Source: CAYLZO01 sp964387775 (GTDB taxonomy: Bacteria > Chloroflexota > Anaerolineae > JAAYZQ01). From it: 18,568 nucleotides of DNA. Below, piece after piece: positions 13,229 through 18,568 of the stretch (positions are counted from its first letter, which is position 1; each line of letters opens with the position of its first letter). Made by a program: the position numbers and the translations under genes. The stretch spans positions 1 through 18,568 of the forward strand of contig CAYLZO010000090.1 in the NCBI GenBank assembly GCA_964387775.1. Reading direction: 5' to 3'. Below the pieces are notes generated by a model. That model did no database searches. It was given only the letters and a program-made list of their open reading frames with translations, and had not been told where the DNA came from.

Positions 13229-14375
13229 CATTGCCTCCTTCTTCACGTTCCTCGCCTAATTCCGTGTCTTTGACTTCACCCTCTTGCCGCTTGCGCACGG
13301 CACTGGCCAGGGCGTGGGTGCCCACGCCGGCGGCGGTGACTCCCAGAAGGGCCAGGCCGATGGTATCTACGTTCGATTCGACGCTAAAGCCCGGCACCAC
13401 CGGCAGACGCCGGTAAAAGGGCGTCATGGTGTCCCAGAACTGGGGCTCCGAGCAGCCGATGCAGGGGTGGCCCGCCTTGATGGGCCAACTGGTGCCCTCG
13501 TTGTACTCGACGACGGGGCAGTTGTGCTGCGTCTGCGGCCCCTTGCAGCCCATCTTGTACAGGCACCAACCCCGGCGGTGGCCGGCGTCGCCCCAGGACT
13601 CGACGAACTGGCCGGCGTCAAAGTGGGGGCGGCGCGGGCAGTGGTCGTGGATGCGCTCGCCGTAGGCAAAGTCGGGCCGCTTGTGGCCGTCCAGGTGGGG
13701 CAGGGCGTTGAAGGTCAGGTAGTGGGCGATCATGGCCGCCAGGTTGACGGCGTTGGGCGGGCAGCCGGCCATGTTGACGATGGGCACGCCGCTCACGATG
13801 TCGCTCACGCCTACCGAACCGGTGGGATTCGGGTTCGCGGCCGGGATGTTGCCGAAACTGGCGCAATCGCCAAAGCAGATGATGGCGACTGCCCCGCTGG
13901 CCGCCTCTTGCAAGAGGTCCAGGGACGTCCGCCCGGCGATGCAGCAGTACACGCCCTCGTCCTTGGTCGAGATGGCGCCTTCGACCATGAGCAGGTAGCC
14001 GCCCTCGTCGATGACCGCTTGCTTGGCGGCCTCAGCCGCCTCTCCCGACGGGGCCATGATCGTCTCGTGGTAGTTGAGCGAGAGCAGGTCGAGCACCGCC
14101 TCGGCCACCGTGGGGTGGGGCATGCGCAACATGGCCTCGGTGCAACCGGCACAATCCTGGAAGGCCAGGTAGATGGCCGGCGGTCGCTGCACGTTCTCCA
14201 GCGTCTGGGCCACCTGCGAGACCATGTCATGGGGCAGGGCGAGGGTGGCGGTCACGGCGCTACAGAACTTGAGAAAATCTCGTCGAGAGATGCCCCGCAG
14301 GCTCAAGGCTTCTCCCAGGGTCCGCCCCCCCCTTCCAATTCCGCTTCCCAGGGGGACTCTTGCTCCGTCGTTCAT
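13209..14375 (-). CDS. hyaA: [NiFe] hydrogenase small subunit, Tat-exported, membrane-anchored
   Basis: 388 aa from ATG 14375, with AAAGGAGA eight bases upstream. A twin-arginine signal (SRRDFLK, 30-36) precedes a hydrophobic stretch. Iron-sulfur ligands are complete: proximal cluster Cys75, Cys78 (DCAGCTE), Cys171 (GDCASFG) and Cys205 (MAGCPPN); distal cluster His243, Cys246, Cys271 and Cys277; medial [3Fe4S] cluster Cys286, Cys305 and Cys308. The two supernumerary cysteines of O2-tolerant group 1d enzymes (six-Cys proximal cluster) are absent: Gly77 replaces the C-T-C-C-type Cys and Asn176 replaces the second. A membrane helix (about 336-360) followed by a charged tail gives the C-terminal anchor that meets HyaC. 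The layout fits a respiratory H2-uptake group 1 enzyme. It follows the cytochrome c gene by 34 bases. Confidence 0.95.
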   Translation of the reverse strand: MNDGARVPLGSGIGRGGRTLGEALSLRGISRRDFLKFCSAVTATLALPHDMVSQVAQTLENVQRPPAIYLAFQDCAGCTEAMLRMPHPTVAEAVLDLLSLNYHETIMAPSGEAAEAAKQAVIDEGGYLLMVEGAISTKDEGVYCCIAGRTSLDLLQEAASGAVAIICFGDCASFGNIPAANPNPTGSVGVSDIVSGVPIVNMAGCPPNAVNLAAMIAHYLTFNALPHLDGHKRPDFAYGERIHDHCPRRPHFDAGQFVESWGDAGHRRGWCLYKMGCKGPQTQHNCPVVEYNEGTSWPIKAGHPCIGCSEPQFWDTMTPFYRRLPVVPGFSVESNVDTIGLALLGVTAAGVGTHALASAVRKRQEGEVKDTELGEEREEGGNDGQDRD

Positions 14376-14409
14376 CGGGTTGTCTCCTTTCCTCTGGTTT
14401 CAGCCCAAA

Positions 14410-14703
14410 CTAGGGGCTTTCGATTCCATGCTCTTCAGCCAGATGGTCGACCACCTTCTCAACTTCTCGCTCGTTCAGCTCGGCGCCGTGCTCAATCATC
14501 TCGTATACGACGTCTTTCCATTCGTTCCGCGTCCGGTCCTCTACTTCGATGGGCGCCAGGGTGTGGCACCGCGTACATTCTTCTTGCACCAGCGTCTCGC
14601 CGGAGGCTTGCAGCTCACAGGCGCCGATCAGGATGCTTAGAAGGAGCAGGAAGGCCAGCGCTGTCCACAGGCTCCTCGTACCGATCAGTCGGCTAATCTT
14701 CAA
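14410..14703 (-). CDS. Lipoprotein mono-heme cytochrome c
   Basis: 97 aa from TTG 14703, preceded by GGAGGGAAGGAGAA; longer frames upstream run through the intergenic region and into luxR. Residues 12-28 are a hydrophobic signal ending in the lipobox I-G-A-C (Cys29), so the mature protein should be lipid-anchored outside the membrane. A single heme c site CTRCH lies at 43-47. A methionine in VVYEMIEHGAELNEREVEKV is the likely sixth ligand, and the final helix ends the protein soon after, as in small cytochromes c. It sits 34 bases before hyaA and 55 bases after the regulator gene, so it is the first enzyme-associated gene of the hydrogenase operon. It may shuttle electrons from or to the hydrogenase. 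Its partner is inferred from position. Confidence 0.85.
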   Translation of the reverse strand: MKISRLIGTRSLWTALAFLLLLSILIGACELQASGETLVQEECTRCHTLAPIEVEDRTRNEWKDVVYEMIEHGAELNEREVEKVVDHLAEEHGIESP

Positions 14704-14758
14704 TTCTCCTTCCCTCCTTCGTGTGCTTACGCCAGAGTACCGTGGTCGTCCGCCTGGA

Positions 14759-15496
14759 TCAAAGGGCGGCCACTTTGGTCCTGGCGACTGGTTGCGGATG
14801 ATCGTGGGCCAAACGGATGCGGGCCTTGCAGAGCGGGGGAGTCGATCCTGCAAGGCGTGGCAGATCGCTTACTGCCTCCAGGAGACTGACTGCCCGAAGC
14901 TTGCCGAGGGCGTTTTGCACGTGGAGTCTGGCCGTCAATTCGTTAACGCCCAGCCGTTCGGCGATCTGGAGGTCGCTTTGACCCGCTATCATCCAGCCCA
15001 ATATCTGCCGCTCCCGGCCGTTCAGCGCCGAACGGGGATAGGCCCACAGAGGGCGAGTCGAGCCGTTCTTGGCAGGCGGATGGGGCTGGTCCCAGGAGCG
15101 GGACTGAATCAAGCCGGCCAGTTTCTGGGTAGCGCGGTCCTCAAATAGGCAGCGGACCACCCCCGTCTCGTGCAGGTGTTCGAGATCGGGCTGAACGGGC
15201 CGGCTGGCCAGCACCACGAGTTGGACCCGCGGCCACCGATTGTGGATGATGGGCAGGGGGATCAGGTCGTCGGTCTGGGGGGTTCGGACGTCGACCAGGA
15301 TCACGTCAGGTCGCAGGTGGCGGCATTGGCGGAGGGCTTCCTGGCAGGTGCTCGTTTCGCCGACCAGCTCGAACCCGTCGAGGGTGGCCAGCGGGGCTGT
15401 CAGCCGGCAGCCTGTCCCGTCACGCTGGCTGACAAGTAGCATTCGCATTTGATTCTCGTTCTGTTGAGACTTTGTCAGAGAGATGTTGCGTACCAT
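14759..15496 (-). CDS. LuxR/NarL-type response regulator
   Basis: 245 aa from ATG 15496, with AGGAAGGGA about seven bases upstream; ATGs at residues 17 and 19 begin the first receiver strand but lack a ribosome site. The receiver domain (about 17-135) has the acceptor strand VILVDVRTP with the Asp in the expected place, although the acidic pocket after MRMLLVSQRDG is weak. A LuxR helix-turn-helix follows (about 162-215, LNGRERQILGWMIAGQSDLQ, then IAERLGVNELTARLHVQNAL). The gene is 55 bases upstream of the cytochrome c gene in the same orientation, so it probably belongs to and controls the hydrogenase operon. No sensor kinase is in the window. The domain call is firm; the regulon is inferred. 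Confidence 0.85.
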   Translation of the reverse strand: MVRNISLTKSQQNENQMRMLLVSQRDGTGCRLTAPLATLDGFELVGETSTCQEALRQCRHLRPDVILVDVRTPQTDDLIPLPIIHNRWPRVQLVVLASRPVQPDLEHLHETGVVRCLFEDRATQKLAGLIQSRSWDQPHPPAKNGSTRPLWAYPRSALNGRERQILGWMIAGQSDLQIAERLGVNELTARLHVQNALGKLRAVSLLEAVSDLPRLAGSTPPLCKARIRLAHDHPQPVARTKVAAL

Positions 15497-15564
15497 CGTT
15501 GGTTCCCTTCCTTGTCAGGTCAGCCGAGACCCAATTCGTCCAACTGTACAAAAGTCCCGAGCCC

Positions 15565-15593
15565 TTGGACAGAGGCTTACAATCTGGTAGAAT
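15565..15593 (+). promoter_or_regulatory. Orphan plus-strand sigma-70 promoter
   Basis: TTGGAC (15565-15570), a 17-base spacer and TAGAAT (15588-15593). It points right into repeat copy 2 and the remnant zone, where no plus-strand gene is recognisable. Its transcript would be antisense to the leader of the LuxR gene and to the APS kinase remnant. This is a consensus match only. Confidence 0.4.
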
Positions 15594-15631
15594 CAGAGAA
15601 AAGAGGTGGACTACTGACCAAGATTAAAGCT

Positions 15632-15658
15632 ATTGTAGCACGAAAACTGTATTCCCAA
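15632..15658 (-). promoter_or_regulatory. Possible promoter of the regulator-hydrogenase operon
   Basis: On the minus strand TGC plus TACAAT (15640-15632) forms an extended -10 with a weak TTGGGA (15658-15653) at 15-base spacing. A start near 15625 would give a leader of about 130 bases to the LuxR gene. It overlaps the edge of repeat copy 2. Confidence 0.4.
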
Positions 15659-15717
15659 CCGATGGGTTAGGTTCGACTTTCGTTGGCTGCGTTGGCAAAA
15701 GTTGGATTTCGGTTGGA
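15656..15717 (+). repeat. Dispersed GTTGG-rich repeat, copy 2
   Basis: CAACCGATGG (15656-15665), a 35-base gap, then GTTGGATTTCGGTTGGA (15701-15717). The first block and the gap length match copy 1 at 8212-8274 exactly; the second block differs by about two bases. It lies directly downstream of the APS kinase remnant. Confidence 0.6.
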
Positions 15718-15756
15718 GTTATCCTGGTCAGCCCCTTTCCCCAGGGTGGAATCTGC

Positions 15757-15999
15757 TCAGATCAAGGCCAGCTCCTCAAGACGGGCCACGATCCGGGCTA
15801 CTCCCTCTTTGGGATCGTGGACGGACGTGTCTACGACCACTTCCGGGTTTGGGGGCGCTTCGTACGGGACTTGCACGCCCGGCACGGTGGTGGCCTCCCC
15901 CGTCAGCGCCTTTTCGTAGACGCCCTTGGTGTCGCGCTCCATGCAGACCGGCAAGGGGCAGCGTACGTGCACCTCCACGAACCGCTCGATGGCCTGACG
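15757..15999 (-). pseudogene. cysC: APS kinase (CysC), C-terminal fragment
   Basis: About 80 codons matching the C-terminal half of adenylylsulfate kinase, which phosphorylates APS to PAPS in sulfate activation. Visible family segments are RFVEVHVRCPLPVC, ERDTKGVYEKA, PYEAPPNPEVVVDTS and the final VARIVARLEELALI. The P-loop (GxxGxGKT) and the whole N-terminal half are missing. Upstream in this frame the residues become Arg-rich and non-homologous, and fragments of other genes take over in other frames. The fragment cannot be an active kinase. It lies between two dispersed repeats in a zone of joined gene pieces. Confidence 0.8.
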
Positions 16000-16018
16000 G
16001 GTTCGCCGCCGGCCTCGA

Positions 16019-16108
16019 TCACGACGTCCCCGCCTGTGCGGATGGGACCAGGACCAGCAACCCTCCAAAAGCGAGCCCGGCAATGCCGATCAGGAGTTTC
16101 TTGTTCAT
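16019..16108 (-). pseudogene. Orphan Sec signal-peptide fragment
   Basis: ATG 16108 opens a 29-residue frame with a textbook Sec signal: MNKK, a hydrophobic core (LLIGIAGLAFGGLLVLV), and the cleavage motif P-S-A-Q-A, then G-T-S and TGA. Nothing follows in frame. It looks like the N-terminus of an exported-protein gene fused between a kinase fragment (right) and the APS kinase fragment (left). It is too good a signal peptide to be ignored but is not a full gene. Confidence 0.5.
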
Positions 16109-16202
16109 CCACCGTGACAGCTATCAAGATAAAGTCATCCCGGTAGTCGTTTCGCAGGACGAGGACCTCTTCCGGCAGGCGGATGCCCGTGATGGTCGCC
16201 AC
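16109..16202 (-). pseudogene. Kinase-like internal fragment (dephospho-CoA/nucleotide kinase type)
   Basis: About 31 codons (from GTG 16202: ATITGIRLPEEVLVLRNDYR, then DDFILIAVTVD) resemble the central strand-helix-strand of P-loop nucleotide/dephospho-CoA kinases, where D/T-G-I-R-x-P-x-E-V-x-x-L-R is followed by F-x-L-I-A-V-x-A. Both the P-loop and the C-terminal half are missing. The same frame stays open further left but loses similarity at the signal-peptide junction. The family call is tentative. Confidence 0.45.
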
Positions 16203-16213
16203 CGCCCAGTCTC

Positions 16214-16219
16214 ATTATA
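16214..16219 (-). promoter_or_regulatory. Possible -10 box (TATAAT) before the remnant zone
   Basis: A perfect TATAAT on the minus strand 11 bases before GTG 16202, with no convincing -35. If used, it would make an almost leaderless transcript of the kinase fragment. Confidence 0.25.
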
Positions 16220-16239
16220 GTACAAGAAGGGAGATTCTA

Positions 16240-16291
16240 GCAGTTGGCTTTGGTTGGGCTTGGTAGGAAGGGTTGGAATTTCGTTGGGAAA
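16240..16291 (+). repeat. Dispersed GTTGG-rich repeat, copy 3 (partial)
   Basis: Positions 16272-16289 are identical over 18 bases to the reverse complement of 8212-8229, and the preceding 30 bases are similarly rich in GTTGG. The left block seen in copies 1 and 2 (CAACCGATGG) is absent at the expected distance. This copy bounds the remnant zone on the right; copy 2 bounds it on the left, in the same orientation. Confidence 0.55.
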
Positions 16292-16379
16292 AGGGGGCGA
16301 ACGGTCAAGGCACCCAGGACTTGGCAAGGCCGGCCTGGACGCTATGGAAAAGGGTTTGGGCTTTTGGAGATCCGTTCGG

Positions 16380-17219
16380 CTAGCCGAGTTTCTCCGCTGC
16401 CGCTGCCCATTCTTCCAAGCTCAGCGTCTGGGCCCGGCGGCGGGGGTCCACGCCGGCTTCTTTCAGGGCCTTCTCAGCCTCTTTGGGGGGGAGCGCCAGT
16501 CCGCCGCTCAGCGAGTTGCGCAGGGTTTTGCGCCGCTGGCTGAAACCGGCCTTGACCACGCGAAAGTAATCTTGCTCCGAAACGCCGCCGGGCAGCCTGG
16601 CGAGGGGCTGTTCGCTCACGTCGATGCGCAGCACGGCCGAGTCGACCTGGGGCGCGGGATAAAAGGCGCCGGCCGGGATGCGGGCCACGATCTGCGGCCG
16701 CCCGTAGAACTGGACGCTGACGGCCAGCACACTCATGTCGCCCGGCTCGGCGACGATCCGCTCGGCCACCTCGCGCTGCACGGTGGCGACCATGAGCCGG
16801 GGGCGGGGCGGGTCCTCAAGAAAGTGGCGCAGCACGGCCGAGGTGATATAGTAGGGCAGGTTGCCGACGACTTTGTAGCCCAGATTGGGGATTGGGAATT
16901 GGGAAATTGGGAAATTGGCGAGTTGGAGGATGTCGCCCTGGATGATCTGGACGTTGGGGTAGCCGGTCAGTTGCTGGCGGAGGATTTCGACCAGGGCCGG
17001 GTCGAGCTCGACGGCGAGGACGCGGCCGGCCTGCTCCGCCAGGAGGCGGGTCAGGTTGCCGACGCCGGCGCCGACTTCCACCACCACGTCGTCCGGCGCC
17101 AGGTCGGCGGCGTCCACGATCTTGGCCAGAGCCGACTCGTCGAGGAGAAAATTCTGGCCCAGGCCCTTCTTGGGCCGCAGGCCGTGGGCGCGGAGCAGGG
17201 CAGGGACGCTCTGGGCCAC
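16380..17219 (-). CDS. rsmA: 16S rRNA (adenine-N6,N6)-dimethyltransferase RsmA/KsgA
   Basis: 279 aa, normal for RsmA, which dimethylates the two adjacent adenines of helix 45 in 16S rRNA during small-subunit maturation. Visible motifs are KKGLGQNFLLD (18-27), the SAM-binding EVGAGVGNLT (48-57), the acidic LAVELDPAL (Glu71), GDIL (95-98) and the catalytic NLPYYIT (120-126). The C-terminal helical domain has VKAGFSQRRKTLRNSL. It starts at GTG 17219, three bases after the stop of the 3D-domain gene, so the two are co-transcribed. Residues about 102-115, between GDIL and YKVVGNLPYY, are encoded by a run of ATTGGG repeats and read FPISQFPIPN; this loop is variable in the family, so function should survive. 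Confidence 0.95.
   Translation of the reverse strand: MAQSVPALLRAHGLRPKKGLGQNFLLDESALAKIVDAADLAPDDVVVEVGAGVGNLTRLLAEQAGRVLAVELDPALVEILRQQLTGYPNVQIIQGDILQLANFPISQFPIPNLGYKVVGNLPYYITSAVLRHFLEDPPRPRLMVATVQREVAERIVAEPGDMSVLAVSVQFYGRPQIVARIPAGAFYPAPQVDSAVLRIDVSEQPLARLPGGVSEQDYFRVVKAGFSQRRKTLRNSLSGGLALPPKEAEKALKEAGVDPRRRAQTLSLEEWAAAAEKLG
16884..16918 (+). repeat. Short tandem ATTGGG repeat inside rsmA
   Basis: Five near-copies of ATTGGG at 16884, 16891, 16898, 16906 and 16914, spaced 7-8 bases apart. On the coding (minus) strand they are CCCAAT units and encode a Phe/Pro/Ile/Asn-rich loop in RsmA. The composition is clearly more AT-rich than the surrounding gene. Confidence 0.7.
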
Positions 17220-17222
17220 CTC

Positions 17223-18568
17223 TCAGCGGCTCCAGCGGCCCCGGTCGGGGAAGCGGGGATAGTCGGGCAGGACGTAGCGGATCTGGCTCGGCGGTGGCAC
17301 GGGCGTGAGAATATAGACGTCCATCCACCAGTGCCACGACTCGTAATCGTCGTCGCTAAAGCCCAGGTCTACGAACTTGCCCTTGACGCCGCCGCCCGTG
17401 TCGCCGGCCTTGGCCAGGCCGTAGCCGGGCACGTAGAGCCACGTCTTCAGGGGGATGACCTCCGGGTCCACGGCCACGAGCCCCTTGCGCAGCTTCTGGC
17501 CCAGCCGCGTGTAGCCGTAGCGGGGGTGATCCTTGGGCTTGCCGCAGGAGGCAGGCTTGTACGACGTGACGTACACGCGCATCTTGCGCCAGTATTCGAT
17601 GGGTCCGTCGGGGGTCTCGAGCGTGCGGACGACGATCTTGGTCCCGTAGGCCATCGTCTTGGTAATGGGCGGCTGCTCGGCCCACGAGTCCTCCAGGAAG
17701 CGATCGACCACCTCGTCGTCCTCATAGAGCACGCGGTAGCGGCGCTTGTTGAGGCCGAGCTGGCCCTCGCGCACCAGGCGGATGTGGTCGATCTCGACCT
17801 CCGGGTCGGGCACCCACTCGGTCACAAAGGGGATGGGGTCGAACTCGACGAGGAGCTCCTCCCGCACGCGGGTCACGCGGACCGTCAGGCCGGCGCGGAT
17901 GGGCGCGTTCAGGCCCGGCTCGACGCGGTCCTTGCCGACGAGGGCCACGCCCTCCTGGCCCAGCAGGCCGGCCACCGTCTCGGCCCGCGTCCGGGTGCGG
18001 ATGGTGCGGCCGTCCACCTCGATCTCGACCGGCGTCGAGCGCTCGATGCCGACCGTCATGCCCGGCTGGACGGGCGCCTGGAGCCCGGGCGTCACCGCGT
18101 CGCCCAGAAAGAGGCGGACGCCGTGGGCGTGCAGCACCTGGCCGACGGTGTCGAGCGTGGTGTGCAGGGTCGTCGTCACGCCGCCGTCGTCCAACGTGAG
18201 CGAAGCGGCCCGGTGCAGGGCGATGAGCGGGATACGGCTGCTNNNNNNNNNNGACGCGGCCCGCCCCGGCTGCTGACGGCGCGGGGTCGCACCTCGCCAC
18301 CAAAGAGCAAGGTATCGGCCGTCACCGGCTGCTGGCCCAGCCACAGCTCGTCGGCGGGACCGAGGTCGACGCCGGCCTCGGCCAGCACCTCGCCCACCGT
18401 CGCCGCGTGGGTGCGGAGCTGGCGCGTCCGGCCGTCGGCGCGGACCTGGACCGGGCGCGCGCGCTGCACCTGGATGGTCGCGCCGGGCCGCAGTGCCGTC
18501 TCCAGCCCCGGCGAGACCCGGTCCTCGGGATAAAGGTCGATGCCCGCCCGGCGCAGCGCCTCGCCGAC
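17223..18568 (-). CDS. DUF348/G5/3D-domain cell-wall protein (partial, with assembly gap)
   Basis: The gene enters from the right edge, so its start is outside the window. Repeated DUF348 domains are seen, each with a V-G-E-x-L or V-x-x-L-L core and an R-P-G-x-T-I/V-x-V/I ending (for example TVGEVLAEAGVDLGPADEL before the gap, and TVGQVLHAHGVRLFLGDAV and TVAGLLGQEGVALVGKDRV after it). A G5-like region follows, then a C-terminal 3D domain (GLVAVDPEVIPLKTWLYVPG, then AGDTGGGVKGKFVDLGF) with the three aspartates. This is the layout of Rpf/YabE-like secreted peptidoglycan-active proteins; 3D domains have an MltA-like lytic transglycosylase fold. Ten N's at 18243-18252 split it, and the real frames on the two sides differ, so the true gap length is not 10. 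Its TGA stop is three bases before rsmA. Confidence 0.85.
   Translation of the reverse strand, partial: RRGAAPGGHRPLSRGPGLAGAGDGTAARRDHPGAARAPGPGPRRRPDAPAPHPRGDGGRGAGRGRRRPRSRRRAVAGPAAGDGRYLALWWRGATPRRQQPGRAAXXXXSSRIPLIALHRAASLTLDDGGVTTTLHTTLDTVGQVLHAHGVRLFLGDAVTPGLQAPVQPGMTVGIERSTPVEIEVDGRTIRTRTRAETVAGLLGQEGVALVGKDRVEPGLNAPIRAGLTVRVTRVREELLVEFDPIPFVTEWVPDPEVEIDHIRLVREGQLGLNKRRYRVLYEDDEVVDRFLEDSWAEQPPITKTMAYGTKIVVRTLETPDGPIEYWRKMRVYVTSYKPASCGKPKDHPRYGYTRLGQKLRKGLVAVDPEVIPLKTWLYVPGYGLAKAGDTGGGVKGKFVDLGFSDDDYESWHWWMDVYILTPVPPPSQIRYVLPDYPRFPDRGRWSR
18243..18252. other. Assembly gap of 10 N
   Basis: A placeholder run of N inside the DUF348 repeats of the 3D-domain gene. The coding frame changes across it, so the true length differs from 10 modulo 3. 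Repeated domains are a likely cause of the failed join. Confidence 0.98.

Noticed and set aside
12026..14696. Long plus-strand frames of 415 and 470 codons
   Set aside because: They are antisense to the hydrogenase subunits, whose motifs are unmistakable; no ribosome sites or motifs of their own.
16254..18533. 759-codon plus-strand open frame
   Set aside because: It is antisense to rsmA and the 3D-domain gene, spans the N gap, and has the His/Asp/Gly/Val-rich composition of a GC-rich shadow frame without family motifs.
1..18568. CRISPR array, tRNA, rRNA, transposase, prophage or integron elements
   Set aside because: No regularly spaced direct repeats, no tRNA-like cloverleaf that I could recognise and no transposase or integrase motifs were seen on either strand.

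Overview
The window is a GC-rich bacterial segment that reads most like a Chloroflexota (Anaerolineae-type) genome. This is inferred from the gene families, such as the DUF3417-type glucan phosphorylase and the many small LuxR/receiver proteins, and not from a marker gene. It ends in a gene that carries a 10-N scaffold gap, so it comes from a draft or metagenome assembly.

Layout. Positions 1-3534 (+): an extended -10 promoter, a receiver-like protein without the phospho-acceptor Asp, an sll1863-type coiled-coil stress protein, and alpha-glucan phosphorylase (ATGA overlap). Positions 3557-5638 (+): a doubtful small ORF, a chimera of the DNA polymerase X N-terminus with a piece of NAD-dependent DNA ligase, a DUF2892 membrane protein, a SixA-like phosphatase, and a stress-type gene broken at two A-runs. 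Positions 5783-8176 (+): a clear promoter and a SulP transporter with STAS and cyclic-nucleotide-binding-like domains. Positions 8177-8486: no gene, but a dispersed repeat, an extended -10 promoter and a leader of four successive perfect hairpins. Positions 8487-10572 (+): a beta-sandwich protein, a four-helix membrane protein and a metallo-beta-lactamase-fold hydrolase that runs far into the gene on the other strand.

Positions 15496-10358 (-): an uptake [NiFe] hydrogenase operon in the order LuxR-type regulator, lipoprotein cytochrome c, small subunit, large subunit, cytochrome b, maturation protease. The large subunit is the most striking object in the window. The two nickel-binding cysteines of its N-terminal L1 motif (R-I-C-G-V-C) are both encoded by in-frame TGA. 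The frame is otherwise open for about 570 codons, the C-terminal L2 motif keeps both TGC cysteines, and SECIS-like hairpins lie 17-28 nt downstream of the two TGAs. TGA is an ordinary stop in neighbouring genes. The simplest reading is a hydrogenase with two selenocysteines in L1 (U-x-x-U), unlike the characterised [NiFeSe] enzymes, which carry one Sec in L2.

Positions 15497-16379: a remnant zone. A kinase fragment, an orphan signal peptide and the C-terminal half of an APS kinase are stitched together between two copies of a dispersed GTTGG-rich repeat; a third copy lies at 8212-8274. Positions 16380-18568 (-): rsmA, with a short ATTGGG repeat inside the coding region, and a partial DUF348/G5/3D-domain cell-wall protein.

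The hydrogenase genes would work as one unit. HyaA/HyaB oxidise H2 outside the membrane after Tat export, HyaC passes electrons to quinone (and perhaps the cytochrome c takes part), and HyaD trims the HyaB C-terminus. No hyp accessory genes and no selenocysteine genes (selA, selB, selC, selD) are in the window.
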